Of a stretch of DNA of 64,000 bases, positions 1-12,500 are shown one piece after another (positions within the stretch are counted from its first letter, which is position 1; each line of letters begins with the position of its first letter). Origin of the DNA: Triplophysa rosa (Eukaryota; Chordata; Actinopteri; Cypriniformes; Nemacheilidae). Both the position numbers and the translations under genes were made by a program. Location of the stretch: assembly GCF_024868665.1 (NCBI RefSeq), contig NC_079904.1, forward strand, positions 21,807,784-21,871,783. Reading direction: 5' to 3'. The notes under the pieces were generated by a model, which saw nothing but the letters and a program-made list of their open reading frames with translations, was not told where the DNA came from and made no database searches.

Positions 1-334
1 TAAGGAATATAGACTCTTGTGCATGTAACAGTTCAGTTATGGATGACCTCTCTGACTATGGAAAACTATGCTTTGAAAACAAAAATGAAATGCTATGAAA
101 AATGTATTTTACCATGAAAGTATGTGTAAGGCACGCTAAAGCAATGTGCAAACTAGTGCAAAGGTACATTCTTTGTAAATTTCCTCCTCGTAAATTGTCT
201 TTGAGACATTTGATTGATGGTTGCGACAGATCCAAGGAAAGGTCACAGTGGTATCATTGTGCTTTGGGACTTCATTACGTTTTTAAGAAATCATACCGGC
301 AGAAGCAATAAGAGATCGTCTGGCCTTTACTCAC
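1..334 (-). other. arid1b intron, 3' part cut by window edge
   Basis: This is the start of the intron after the ARID exon (donor GTGAGT at 329-334). I see no gene, repeat family or conserved motif in the remainder. The next ARID exon is not in the window. Confidence 0.6.
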
Positions 335-544
335 CATTGCCAGGCCACCGATCTCTCGAACACGGAGGTACAGGCGGCACAGATCCAATGGCTTTTTGCC
401 CACCAACGGCAGACTGGGAACAGGTGTGCCCCTCTCGTCCATGAAGGCAATGTAGCGATCCACCCAAGCCGTCCTCTCCTGCTCACAGCCCATGTCATAG
501 AGTCGTGTTATCTTCTCACTCGTCATGTTCCCCAAACTTTGCTT
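335..544 (-). CDS. arid1b: arid1b exon: N-terminal half of the ARID DNA-binding domain
   Basis: The exon is 210 nt (70 codons), phase 0 at both ends. It starts [19 protein letters not shown], where human has KSSSSTTTGEKITKVYELG with equal spacing. It then enters the ARID fold: [20 protein letters not shown] and [24 protein letters not shown] is a helical domain that binds DNA with little sequence preference in ARID1 proteins. The rest of the domain (VNKNKKW onward in human) must lie beyond the left edge. Several normally invariant positions differ: Phe to Cys in [11 protein letters not shown] to LRVRE, and a final Gln to Met. The acceptor is ATTCAG|AAGC and the donor ATG|GTGAGT. Confidence 0.9.
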
Positions 545-3500
545 CTGAATAACATGAGTAAATGAGATGAGACGTGTGTCCACCTACATACGGATTGTCC
601 CAGGAATCAATGTTGTCTAATGTCCAATGGAACTTATATACGATTCATTTTCATGTTGTATGGCTATGTACTGTACCATGCTCAACATACATGTTCATAT
701 TCAAGGTATGATTCAAGCTAGAAAAGCTTGTGTACAGATGTCAGTGATGGCAATATATATATATATAATATACCGCGGTGTTATATATAAAATAAAAATA
801 ACGTGATCAATCGTATACAGAATAAAAGTTTGTTTTTATAATAGTATATGTAATAGTATGTCTGTGCGCTGTGCATATTTATTTTGTATTTATAAACATA
901 CAAATGCATGTATATATTTAGGAAAAATATAAAAATGAATAAATGTTTATATATAATTTAAATTGTGTATGAATATTAATATATACTGTACATTCAGATA
1001 TTTCCTATATACAAGTATGTGTACATGTGTTTGTAAATATGAAGATAAATATATCCAAAAGATATATTTTTTAAATCATGTTTTTTATTATGTTATCATG
1101 TTTTTATGGTGTTTTATTGTGTTTAGTTAGCTGTGTTTTTTCAGTTATTATGGCTTAAATCAAAACAAACCAACTGCAGTTTGATTGATATTAATTGGAA
1201 TGCACAATAAAAAACATGATTTTTGAAAATGTTTAAAAACGGAGTGGAACCAAACTCTTCATATCTGTCTGTCACTAGTCATTTTTACGGAAGATTATTT
1301 TTTTTACAGAAGATTATTTTGTAATACTGTTCTTCCCAGTTTCCAGTCTCCAGTCAATCAAGCACAATTTTCCGGCTCAGTTTATTTAACAGTTGACAAG
1401 AAAATAATATCCCAAATAAAAATTCGTAGTCGACCCATATGGGTTTTTTTAACTGTGGATACCGATAACGATATTAAAAAAGCACTGTGGCCGATATAAC
1501 ACAAATGCAATGACATACAGTAATTGAGAGACAAACAGAAAATTGTTGAAACTAAACAAACAGAAAACTGTTGAAACTAAACTAACAATTATTGTGTTTT
1601 ACGTGGCTAGTTAGTAGCATGTAGCTAATCATTTTCTCAAAATGAGAGAGACTCCCAAGTATTATTTATGGTCAAAACAAAAACAAATCAAAAGGAATGG
1701 TTGGAAAAAAGAGAAGCAAGTGAAAAGTGCGTAAGGCACTTACAGGGCTGCTGGGGTTCTTTTGCCAGGCAGGGCTACTAATGCTATCGCTGTCATCCCC
1801 CTGATAGGAGGACAAACTAGCTGGGCTTGGGGACAGAGGGGACGGGGTGGGAGGCTGGGACACGCACTGAGAGCCGTAGCTGTCCTGTTACAGAAAACAG
1901 AGGGACAAAATGTAAACTCACACAAACACACATTTGTAAAGGACATTTCTTTCAGACGTATGTGAAAAGTGGCTGAAGCTGCTGTGTAACATGTTAGGAC
2001 ACGCTGCATCTGGTTATGCACAAAATAGTTTCATTTGACCGTTTTTACAGAAAACCACACTTTCAATTTGTGTCTAAATGGCATAAGACTTCTTTCATCT
2101 TTCGATGACCTCTGTGTGTTAAGATTTTAATACTTGTTAGGAAAGTGCGCACACAAAAACGCTTGGCCTCCCGTGTTTCCTGTGACCTGATAAAAAAACA
2201 AAAATCTGTGCTGCCAGCTAACAGCACGACAAACACGAGACATTGAGGTACAAGTACACATCTAAAATGAAGCAATGATGTGAGAGGCAAGATAAGTTCA
2301 GAGAGAACGTTCTGCGTCATATCTCAACCAATCAAAAGGAAGCTGAACTTAATGACACAATCAAATTCTGATGAAAGTAAAAGCAACGGCTGAGGAAGAA
2401 CAATCTATACAGACGTAGAAGTAGAAATCAAGTCTCAAGGCGTTAACATGGGCGTTCATGAGAACACGTGAGAGAATGGTTTTCTTTCGCTTATTGAATA
2501 ACATACAGAAGTAGAGCAATATTCAAGAACTGACAATTCAATTTAGGTCGAGAGAATAAAAAATGGCAAGAGCATTAAATGTGTGTTCTAACAACGTTTT
2601 GTTAAGATGATCATTTTTTTTATAAATGATAACTGAATCAGTAGTTTGGTTCAAATTGTCATCATTTTTTAAAGCTGCAATCCGTAACTTTTGTCTTTCG
2701 ATCACCGTGTCTGTTTAAAACATAACTGCTGGTTCCTATATGTACAAAAAGTGTTGGTCAAAGCATGAAAAACAACAAAGCAAGGTTTTGAAGTATACTA
2801 AATATCCGAGTGATATCTGCCGATATTATTCTTAATTCATTAAATGACTATTTATATTGACCATCAAAATGTGACTTCACATTTTCTAAATACAGAGCAC
2901 AATCAATTAATTGCAGTTTCCTGTCCTCTTTTGATTGACAGGATGTGTTGGCTCTGATCATTAGCTGTTTTTAAACTATCGATAGCCGATACTGTGAAAA
3001 ATTGCTTTTATCGACCGATGCCGATTATTGGCCGATATATCTGTGCATCTCTATTTTGAACACAGCACAGAAATTTGCGAGTCTATCCTTGTAAACGAGC
3101 TTAATGAGTCTGTTCATACCTTTGGCTTGGGGGGCTCTGTGGTGGGTGTGCTGCCCTCCTCCTTGTGCTCAGGTCTCTGTTTGGGATCGATGGGAATCAT
3201 GGCATCTCCTGAGCCAGTCAAGTGCCCTGCAGATGATTCGGACACTTAAGATTGCAACATTGAGAGATCTGAACATGTTTCTCCGAATGAAGGCATATGT
3301 ATGAACAGGGATGTCTTACCTGTGGGGGGCAGGGTGTTGTAGGAGGGCCCTTGAGGGGTCATCCTGGCTGAGCTGTTGCACGGTGGATGGTTGTACGGAC
3401 CTCCGGGGCCCATTCCAAGCATATAGGAACCACCCTGATACCCGCCTGGCCTGTGAAAAATAACACGCAATCATAAGCAAACAAACATTTGACTTCTATC

Positions 3501-6500
3501 CATGATGTGGCCAGTTCATCGGTAGATTAGTTAGAATCTATTGTCTTATTTCAGCTGGAAAGCAACAAATACGCAGGGACAGAGAGGGTTAAGACATTCA
3601 GCATTAAAAACAGACGAAAAGCAAGTGTGCATCGGTTGTTTGTACCCAGCATTTTAAACGTAAAGGTGGAGCAATGTGTCAAGTAAAATGTGAATTTGAA
3701 ATATTTTTTACCGAATACTGACCTTCCGCGAGGAAAAGCCGTTTAGTTTCGGTTTTAAAGTAAGAAACGACGTTCAAACGTCACGAACAGGCAAATTGGT
3801 TTAATCATTTGTAAATATAATGTCATATATGTTATTAAAAGACATATTTATAATTCATTTTTGTGTAATATTAAACTGCCCCTCTCAAAATGATTTGCAG
3901 CATCCGGGTTACAGGGTGTTATTAGTTTTGAGCGGTGGAATTGGAATGTCGCGACTGGCCAATCAGAAGCACACTCAGAAAGTATCGCCAGTTATCACTC
4001 TGAATAATCGGCTATCGGTGGAGAAATTTAATATCGGTGCATCTCTAGGAAATTCCACCATTATTTATTCGCCATCCTGTCACTCCGTGTAAACATCCTT
4101 TTGTGAAAAAAAACTGATACGAAGCTAAGTAGATAAGGACAGAATTTTCATTTTGAGGTGAAATATTCTCTCTTTCGCTTTGCACAAACGCAAGTCGATT
4201 TTTCATCTCTGCAGGCTTCAAAACGTTCTCCTGGTTTCCCCGGAGAATACTTCCTTCTTTAATGCTTAAAGCGTAACACAGCCACAGCAAGGAAGAAAGA
4301 AAGGCCGATGCAGACGCTGAGTGTGAAAGTGAGCTTTGTTTCTAGCAGACACGAGCAGAATTAAGCCGAGTAAAGCCGTCCGGCCTTTCACAGCAGGCCG
4401 CAGAGCTTCAACCTACCCATACAGCTCAGAGTGCGGCTGCGCTTGGCCCTGCCCAGAACTGTAGTGGGGGTGATGGGGGTGAGGGGTCCGCCCCCCAGGC
4501 CCACACAGGCCGGGGTACACGGGGGATCTGGCAAAGGGAGGCCTGAAGCAGGGGAAGAGCACAACAGTCTCTATGGTGCTTACTCACTTTTCATTAGAAC
4601 TGACACCCCAAAGGATATCTGGCCCTGTCCCAAATACTGACCTCCTCACTTTGGTTAAGTAACGCTAGCGGCCCACCAGTGCGGGCTCAGCAAAAAAAAT
4701 AAGAGTAAGCATTCTTCCAAATCATAACATGACAAATGGACACACCACATCAAGTGCACTATTTAGAACAGGGCCTTTCTATTATATGGGTTGTCGTTTA
4801 CTTTCTAAAACAACTTTATCGTAAACAACCCACCCAAAACAAAGAAGTTTCATCTTTTTAAAATGTACTCCATAATATAAAATAGATGTACATTTTTTAT
4901 AGCTTATTAGAATATAGTTTGGTTACATTAACAACATAACTGTGGCTGGCACAGATTTTTACTCGTGGCCAAAATACTGTAATTCACACATAATTAACTA
5001 ATACATCTTTAATTTGGAGTTTTCTCTTGTTCTTGACCAATCACACTCACAATGTGAGTGGGTGAATGGGTCCAAACCCCCCACCTATATACTGTATATG
5101 TGAATATAGAAAACAAAACCGATATATTGTGACACCCCTAAGAATGACATTTATTGAAATCAATTGTAATGTAATTACGTATGAAGTGTTTTTTGTATTT
5201 CACAACAACAGCCCTGTATAAGGATCAATTGTATTTTTTATTTTTAGCCAAAGCCCATGAATGGGCATCTGCCCTACTGCTATGTAGAAAAGACCATCTT
5301 TGTCAAATCCACCGATATGAATTTATTCACTGCTTCAAGTGTAGTGCAATTATAAAATGAGACCGTGTCATTTTTATTGTTGCCAAATTTCCCATCAGTT
5401 TAAAGGGATAGTACACCCAAAAAAAATGTAAGCATTTATTAACCCTCTTATCATTTCAAACCTTCTTTCTTCTGCAGAACACAAAAGAAGATATTTTGAA
5501 GAATGTTGATCACCGAATAACAGCGGTACCCATTCACTTCTATTGTACAGACTCAAAACCAATGCAAGTCAATGGGTACTGCCATTGTTCGGTTACCATC
5601 ATTCTTCAAAATATCTTTATTTGTGTTCTGCAGAAGAAAGTCATACAGGTTTGAAATGCCAAAAGGGCGAAAAATAAAAACTGATTTTTTTATTTTTGGG
5701 TGAACTATCCCTTTAAATAATTTGCACAGATATCTTTTATGTTTTTAATATATTTTCATCTGCGTAAATATGGGTCAACTGTAAACCCCTTTTAATTTAG
5801 ACCACACAAACCATCTGAGCCTGCTGAAGCAGGAAGCCACATGGGAACTTACAGAAACATAATTAAAGCTGTAATTTACCTGGGCTGGCCCGAGGGCGTC
5901 GGGTTCTGCTGGGCAGGTGCGGGGCCGCTCTCATGCGGTTTGCGGCTGACGTTGGGTGGAGGCGGACCCATCCCTGGGCCAGCAGACTGAGGCATGTTAG
6001 GAGACGTTGGAGCCATGCTGCTGGATCCGGCTGGGTACGGCCGGCCTCCGCTTGACTGCCCCGGTCCTCGAGCTGTGGTCATGGACCCACAGGGTTGCCC
6101 GGGACCCTGCCCGTGCATTGGACTGCTGGCATTCATACCGAGACTGTTGCCCATGCCTGGGCCGGGGCCACTGTTGTTGGCACCAGGTGTCCCTCCATAA
6201 TTAGGAGGCCGTGGGAAGTTTCCTAGAAATATGACGGGAATGTCATTATCGACACAGTGAAAGTTAGTTGCACATTAAGCTTTATAGTTTTTTTATCTCC
6301 CCGGAATTGGACTTTTAATGCAGATTAATGCAGACCAAGTATGTACAACATACAATGTATACAACAAATGACATACAATTCTGGCTTGGAATCTGAAAAC
6401 ATTTATTTTCAGATTTATGTGCACTCTGAATCACAGGGTAGAGAAAAACACACCATGTATTAATGAAGTAAATAATCCTATTTAAAAACTATAATATAAA

Positions 6501-9500
6501 GATGCACCGATACTAAATTTTAGTGCCGATTATTCATGGTGATACAGATTCTGAATATGAAATGAATATTTCTTTACTTTATGAATATTATTCATTCATA
6601 TAATGACTATTAATATTGAACATCAAACTGGTGATGTTTCTTAACTTCTTCTATATACAGAGCACAAATTCGGTTCTTTTATGAACCGATACCGATTATT
6701 GGCCGATATATCGGAGCATTTCTAATCAAATATAACATTTTTACTCGATATCTTTATTCCTCTCCCTTAAATCAATCCGATATTCAGATCTTAGTGTGGG
6801 GCAGCACACCGTTTTCTCCAAATTAACTTTCCTTATAACAAGTGTGAGACCGAACCCTCAGCAATCCATCGGAGAGTCTTTACTTAATGAAGTGCGTCTC
6901 CTCGTGACACGTTTCAAGAGCATCTGAGGACATTCAGCCTGACACCCTGACTGGACGACGGATGTCTCCGTAAATTTAATCGCGCCCAAGTCGCTGGATG
7001 GCAGGAGGACTTTGCCAGGCATCGTTTCAGTCACAATTAGAACTGGGATTTCCACTCTTGAAGCCGTCCAAACGCAGAGATCTCTGGCTCATTCAGATTT
7101 CATGAGTTCCCTGTGGAAATCAAAGCGTCTTTGCATGTTTTCCTCTTTCCCCTTATAAAAAAAGAGAAAAAAAAATGTATTCCAAAACCAGGCTGAGAAG
7201 GAAGGAGGGGGAGAGCTGGCTTCTTTGCCCCCGTTTTGTAGTTACAGCGAATGGAGGCCCTTAACAAGCTCCTTCACGGTGGGGAGAACGAGCGCTGCAG
7301 CCTGCCAGGATGTAGACGTGGACCTGGAGCAATGCCAATTACACAGAGATGCTGTACCGCTGTCAGACGCTCTGCGGTGACTTTCCTCCAGCCCTGTTAA
7401 TCCCAACATTCCCTCGGGTGAGGAAAGTGGGAAAGGTGCCATGAATCTGAAGGATACAGGTGGCTGCTCCGCTGACAACCCCTGGAGCGATGCACAGATG
7501 ATGGAGGGTGTGAGACACAAGAACACAAAGTGAAGGCTTCTGTGAGCTAAAAAGATGCGCGTACCTCACCTTGTTCCAATGACCCTGTGTTTCTGTGAAC
7601 CTGCTACGTAAAACGGCCATGCTTTTCTGACAAAACAGCACTCATCTTCAACCGGAGTCAAGGGATAGTTCACCCAAAAATATAAATCATTTATTCCTCT
7701 GTTACGTCATTTAAAATCTGTGTTTGACTCTTTCTTCTGTGGAAGACAAAAGAAGATATTTTGAGAAATGTGTTTGGGCCCATACAATGGAAGTCAATGG
7801 GGGCCAATGTTGTTTGGTTACCAACGTTCTTCAAAATAACATCTTTTGTGTTCTGCAGAAAAAAAGACAGAGTACGAGTACCAATTTTTTTTACTGGTAC
7901 TTGCCAATACCAATGCCTGTACCTGTATTTGTTTCGGTGAGGTGGTCATTTTCTAAGCACAACACAGTGAGACTAATAAAAATAGAAACGCTTCATAAAT
8001 ACAAACAACTCCACCTTAAACACAAAAAACAATCATTTTATTTGCTTGTCACAAACTTTCAAATGTTAGTCAGTTCTGTCACATGATGTATTGGTCTTTG
8101 GTAGGGATGTGCGCTACGACAAATTTGACAGTCATTTAAACAGTTTGTAATCGTGTAGTCGGCTAGTCTAAAACTAAGAATGGCCCAGAAGGCGGTCCAA
8201 AAACTCCCTGACCGGATCGTTTTAGAAGTGACACAATGAGCATTTGTTTGCTTTGGCTGGTCTGTGCCTGGCCTCAAAGTATGTAGCCTACACAAAATCC
8301 ATTTTATTTTCTCCTTTAAGTCTGTTTTTTCGGACTCGAAAAGTTCAATTAAATTTAGTAATCAAATTCAATAAAATTTTAGTAAAAGTACACTGAAATC
8401 ACGAAACTTAAAATATTTAACAACAATTATTTACAAGCTTAAAAATGAATGTTTCATTATTTGTTTATTTAAATTATGTTGAATGAAACATTGCTTTTTT
8501 TAATTATAGCGCAATTTAAGTAGCCTACACGTTATAATAAGGGTAGGCCTATAGCAACAAACAAGATAGCCTACATTATATCATATTTTGATTATTTATA
8601 AAGCAAAGCAATGTGTGTAAACAAAAAAGCGAATAGAAAGCAATGGACAAAAAGTACAGAACAAGCTACAGAACACATTTGATCTCGTGCAGAGCGAATG
8701 AAAAAGCTGCTAATAAAGCATACTGCCCATATTAGCTAATTTATAGAACATACATAGGCTAAACACTCGAGTCCGCATGTGATTATGATGTTAATATTAT
8801 TTTACATGTTCTTGTTGAGGAAATGCAAGCATTATGCTCGGATATAAGTTTGTGAACCATAACTCCGTCTGAGGGATCTGTGCAAACTCTGCGTGGGCAC
8901 ACAGATAACAGTGCTAAGCGATCATGTTTGTTCAAGCGCTTTTTTTTGTGATAAACATTATAATCAAAGACATTTCAAAGTTCCGTGAATCTAGAAGCTG
9001 AGACATTCTCATCTCAGTTTGTGCTCAAGATGCATTCATTTACAGCTCATTCTGCCATCAAATAACGTCAATCCGTCTTTCATGCATTTTAAATATTAAA
9101 ATATTGATATTTATTATTAAGTAATTGTTAACATAACTGTTGCTTTAGATCATATCTACTTTTTCATTTTTATGCTTGCATTCCGCGCTTTTGTCCGCAT
9201 TTTCCACGTCACGGCAATAAGAACCCATTACAGTATGGTTACGCATGGCTCCAGTGAAATTATTGTTATGCTACTTTGATATGATTTTTTTATGTAAAAC
9301 CTACCCATTTTCCTCCTTCAAAACACCCCCACAATTCATCTTTCAAGTGGTCATTTCTGAGCGTGCTGCAATTGGCACAAAGGAAACGTTTTAAATAGTT
9401 TTAAAATTAAAACAATTCGTTCCTGATACACTTTTAAAGACTATTAATAATTATTTTTTCAAACATATTGTTTTAGTATGTAATTAAAAGGTTTTTAAAC

Positions 9501-12500
9501 GAAAAATTAAAATGAAAGTCATTTACATTATAACATTTTGTGTAATTTTTCGTGTAATTGACTGTTGTTTTCGATGTCGACTAGTAGGAGCTCACCGTTT
9601 AAACGACTAGTCGATTAGTCTCACATCCCTAGTCTTTGGTATAGGTGTGTTTTTACGAGTAAGAGGACATGATCTTAGTATCGGGCCCAATACCGATACT
9701 GGTATTGGTAAATCCCTAAAAAGTAGATGAGACAATGTAAAAAAAATTGTCCCAACCTTTTTATAGTTCTTGTACAATTCTGTGGTGCTAATTGTTGTGG
9801 TAATATTTTCATGTAGCATCAATGTTTTAGTGAATATTTAGCTCAAGTAAATTTTGAGCTTATATCACTAATTACGATATATCGGTATATTGCAAATAAA
9901 CAAAAACTGTACCAATTTTCACATATTTAAAAAATTATTTTCCAATTGTCACTGTCACAGAATTCTAGAAATTTCTGTAGCAAAGGGAAGGTGGGATAAA
10001 GCGATGATGGGTGACTACGTCTAGAACTTGGTTTGTGAGGACAGTAGTAGTCATAAAAGATAAAAACGATCAAATGTACACTACTAAAGTTTTGGACGAT
10101 AAATTTTTATCAACTGTTATGTTAAACTGTTGTTATGAGCTCAGTGTTATGCCAGTACCTTGTAATTTCTGTGTACGAGTAATAATACTGAAATGTATAA
10201 ATTATAGGGCTGCCAATGTTAACGCGTTAACGTATGCGATTCTTTTTTTTTCAGATTAACGCTTTAAAATATTTAACGCAATTAACGCAGCATCCGTTTA
10301 TTTGGTAATCCTTTGTTTAGCGTTACGTTATATAATCACGCTCTTATTCATGTAAAGGCCTTTAAACCATTTAAGCGCGATTTGAAACAGTTGCTTTGAC
10401 GCGTTCAGAATAAGTAGATAGACAGCTTCTAGCTGTGGGATGCGGCACAATGCAACGCGACAGCGGTCCCGTCTGGTGTATACAGTCACGGGCTAGAGGC
10501 TGCATTAGTGAATCTCTGTCAGACAGCGCACCAGTAGGCTATCAAGATCTCTTTCATGCTTGAATGAACAAAAACACACAAGATTATGCCAGAAAGCCCA
10601 TTTTTCGTAAACACAGATTTCAACGTGTTAAATAAAATCCTAAATGAATGCTTTCCTGTAGCTCATTGGTAAGAGCATGGCGCTAACAACGCCAAGGTCG
10701 TGGGTTGGATCCCAGGGGATTGCACATACTTAGAAACAAATGTATAGGATAATGAAATGTAAGTCGCTTTGGATAAAAGCATCTGTCAAATGCATAAAAA
10801 TGTAAATGTAAAAAAAATGAATGCAAATGGGAAAGGGTGTCAGATCTGTGTAGAGCGGCAGCTCTTAAAGGGGCCGCATTCTTAAACCTGCTGCTGTGAG
10901 TCACTCCTGTCATTAATGTTAATCAAAGAACAAAAGAAAAAAGGAAATCAATGTGTTTTGTAGCTTTAATTCTGCATTTAATTTAGAATTTAGCATTAAA
11001 GAAGTGTTTGAGAACTTAATTCAATTTCTCTATATTTCCTACCTGTTAGACATGATAGCTCTCAATTATACTGTACTTCAGTGTTTAACAGCTATAATTC
11101 ATGTTAAAATAAAGAAAAATCATCAAAATCATTAGTTGCATTACTAATATCAGAATGTTGGCTTTCATTCATAAAATGATGTTGTTAAAGAAATCTGTTG
11201 TTTCTACATTAATCTGGAGATTAAATGTTAAATTATTAGAACGTAAAAGTATATTTAAAAACGTCAATGTTATGTGCGATTAATCATGATTAATCACAGA
11301 AAAAAGGTGTGATTAATCGGATTAATTTTTTTAATCGATTGACAGCACTAATAAATTATAATATTTTTGTGTTTTTTGTGAGTACCGGCGATGGTAAAAT
11401 AATTTATGTGATTTTCGTATTCAGCATGTTAAACTTCTCTAAAAATTAACTGTAAAACTTAATTGTACAATTTTAAGCGAAACAACTTTTTTTGTTTGTG
11501 CACTTTATACGATTTACATGGTTGAAGGAACTGCAGACCGCTGGGTAGAACTGACCAATCAGAATCGAGTATTTTAAATATGTAGTAGGTACAAATACAC
11601 TTTTAGACATTCCTGTAATTTTTACAGTTATTTACTTTATATCACCCAGTATGATACAGCAATTTCTCTATGCAGTAAATAACTGTAATTTCCATTGCAT
11701 TGTGGGAATTTTGTGTGAGGTCAAACACTAAATACAGTGATTTACTGTATTTTTAAAAATTGATGTATTTTACTGTATTTCCCCTAACGGTCTTTAAACA
11801 GAAAGTAATTATTTTGCTCATTTCTGAGGGATAGCATATAGGCTTTGCCCTGCGTTTTGAAAAAGGAACCCCACAGCAGCACGGAGAAGGTTTTTACCGG
11901 GGAAGTATATTTGAGAGACACAGTTCTGGAAAACACCTGACCTGAGCTGAAGATGTAACGGTGTTTTTTCGGCGCAGCTGAGAGGGACATTGCCATTTCA
12001 GCGAATATTTTATACCTGAGAGAACCGCATATTTCCGACGAGCTGCAAGAACTGCACATTTCCAACGAAGATTTTTATTCCCATGAGAGCAAAAAGCAAG
12101 GTAAAGTATTATTACTAAGTTACTTTGTTTAAGCATTTTCCGTGAAAGACTGCTAGCAATATGTATTTCTGTAAGGTTTGCAACCACCATACTGCCCGTT
12201 TTAAAACTTGCCCATGCAAAAAGTCATAGAAACCTAGCTAATTACAGATTTTCATGTGGCATAGAACATTGTTTTCTGCATTGAAGTCTCACATGTTCAG
12301 AAATCACACACCTGCTCTGTCACAGAAACCAAGCACTTTCAGTGTAGTGGTAAGCACAAATGCAGTGTTCAAGGATGTCATTATGTGGCTGATAATGTTT
12401 ACCCAAAAATGAAACTTCTGTCATCATTTACTCACCCTCTTGTCAGTTCAAACCTGCATGACTTTGTTTCTTGAATGTTGGTAACTGGCACCCGTTCATT

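Larger units (their letters stand above)
9838..11515. repeat. Older interspersed repeat, copy 1 (interrupted by a hAT)
   Basis: The flanks 9838-10204 and 11351-11515 together match 25712-25947 plus 26421-26585. Shared blocks include GCAAATAAACAAAAACTGTA, CCAATTGTCACTGTCA, GATGATGGGTGA, TTGTGAGGACAGT, AAACGATCAAATGT and GTATTCAGCATGTTAAACTT. The segment between the flanks is the hAT element 10205-11350. It is noncoding and diverged. Confidence 0.75.

Noticed and set aside
5994..6204. Plus-strand open frames opposite the 5880-6222 exon
   Set aside because: High GC in the exon suppresses stops on the opposite strand; there is no family similarity.
7724..8086. 120-residue plus-strand open frame
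   Set aside because: It runs across a MITE arm into an unrelated repeat; low-complexity composition and no domain.
10652..10812. tRNA gene
   Set aside because: The tRNA-like head lacks a convincing cloverleaf and is followed by a SINE body and tail shared with three other loci.
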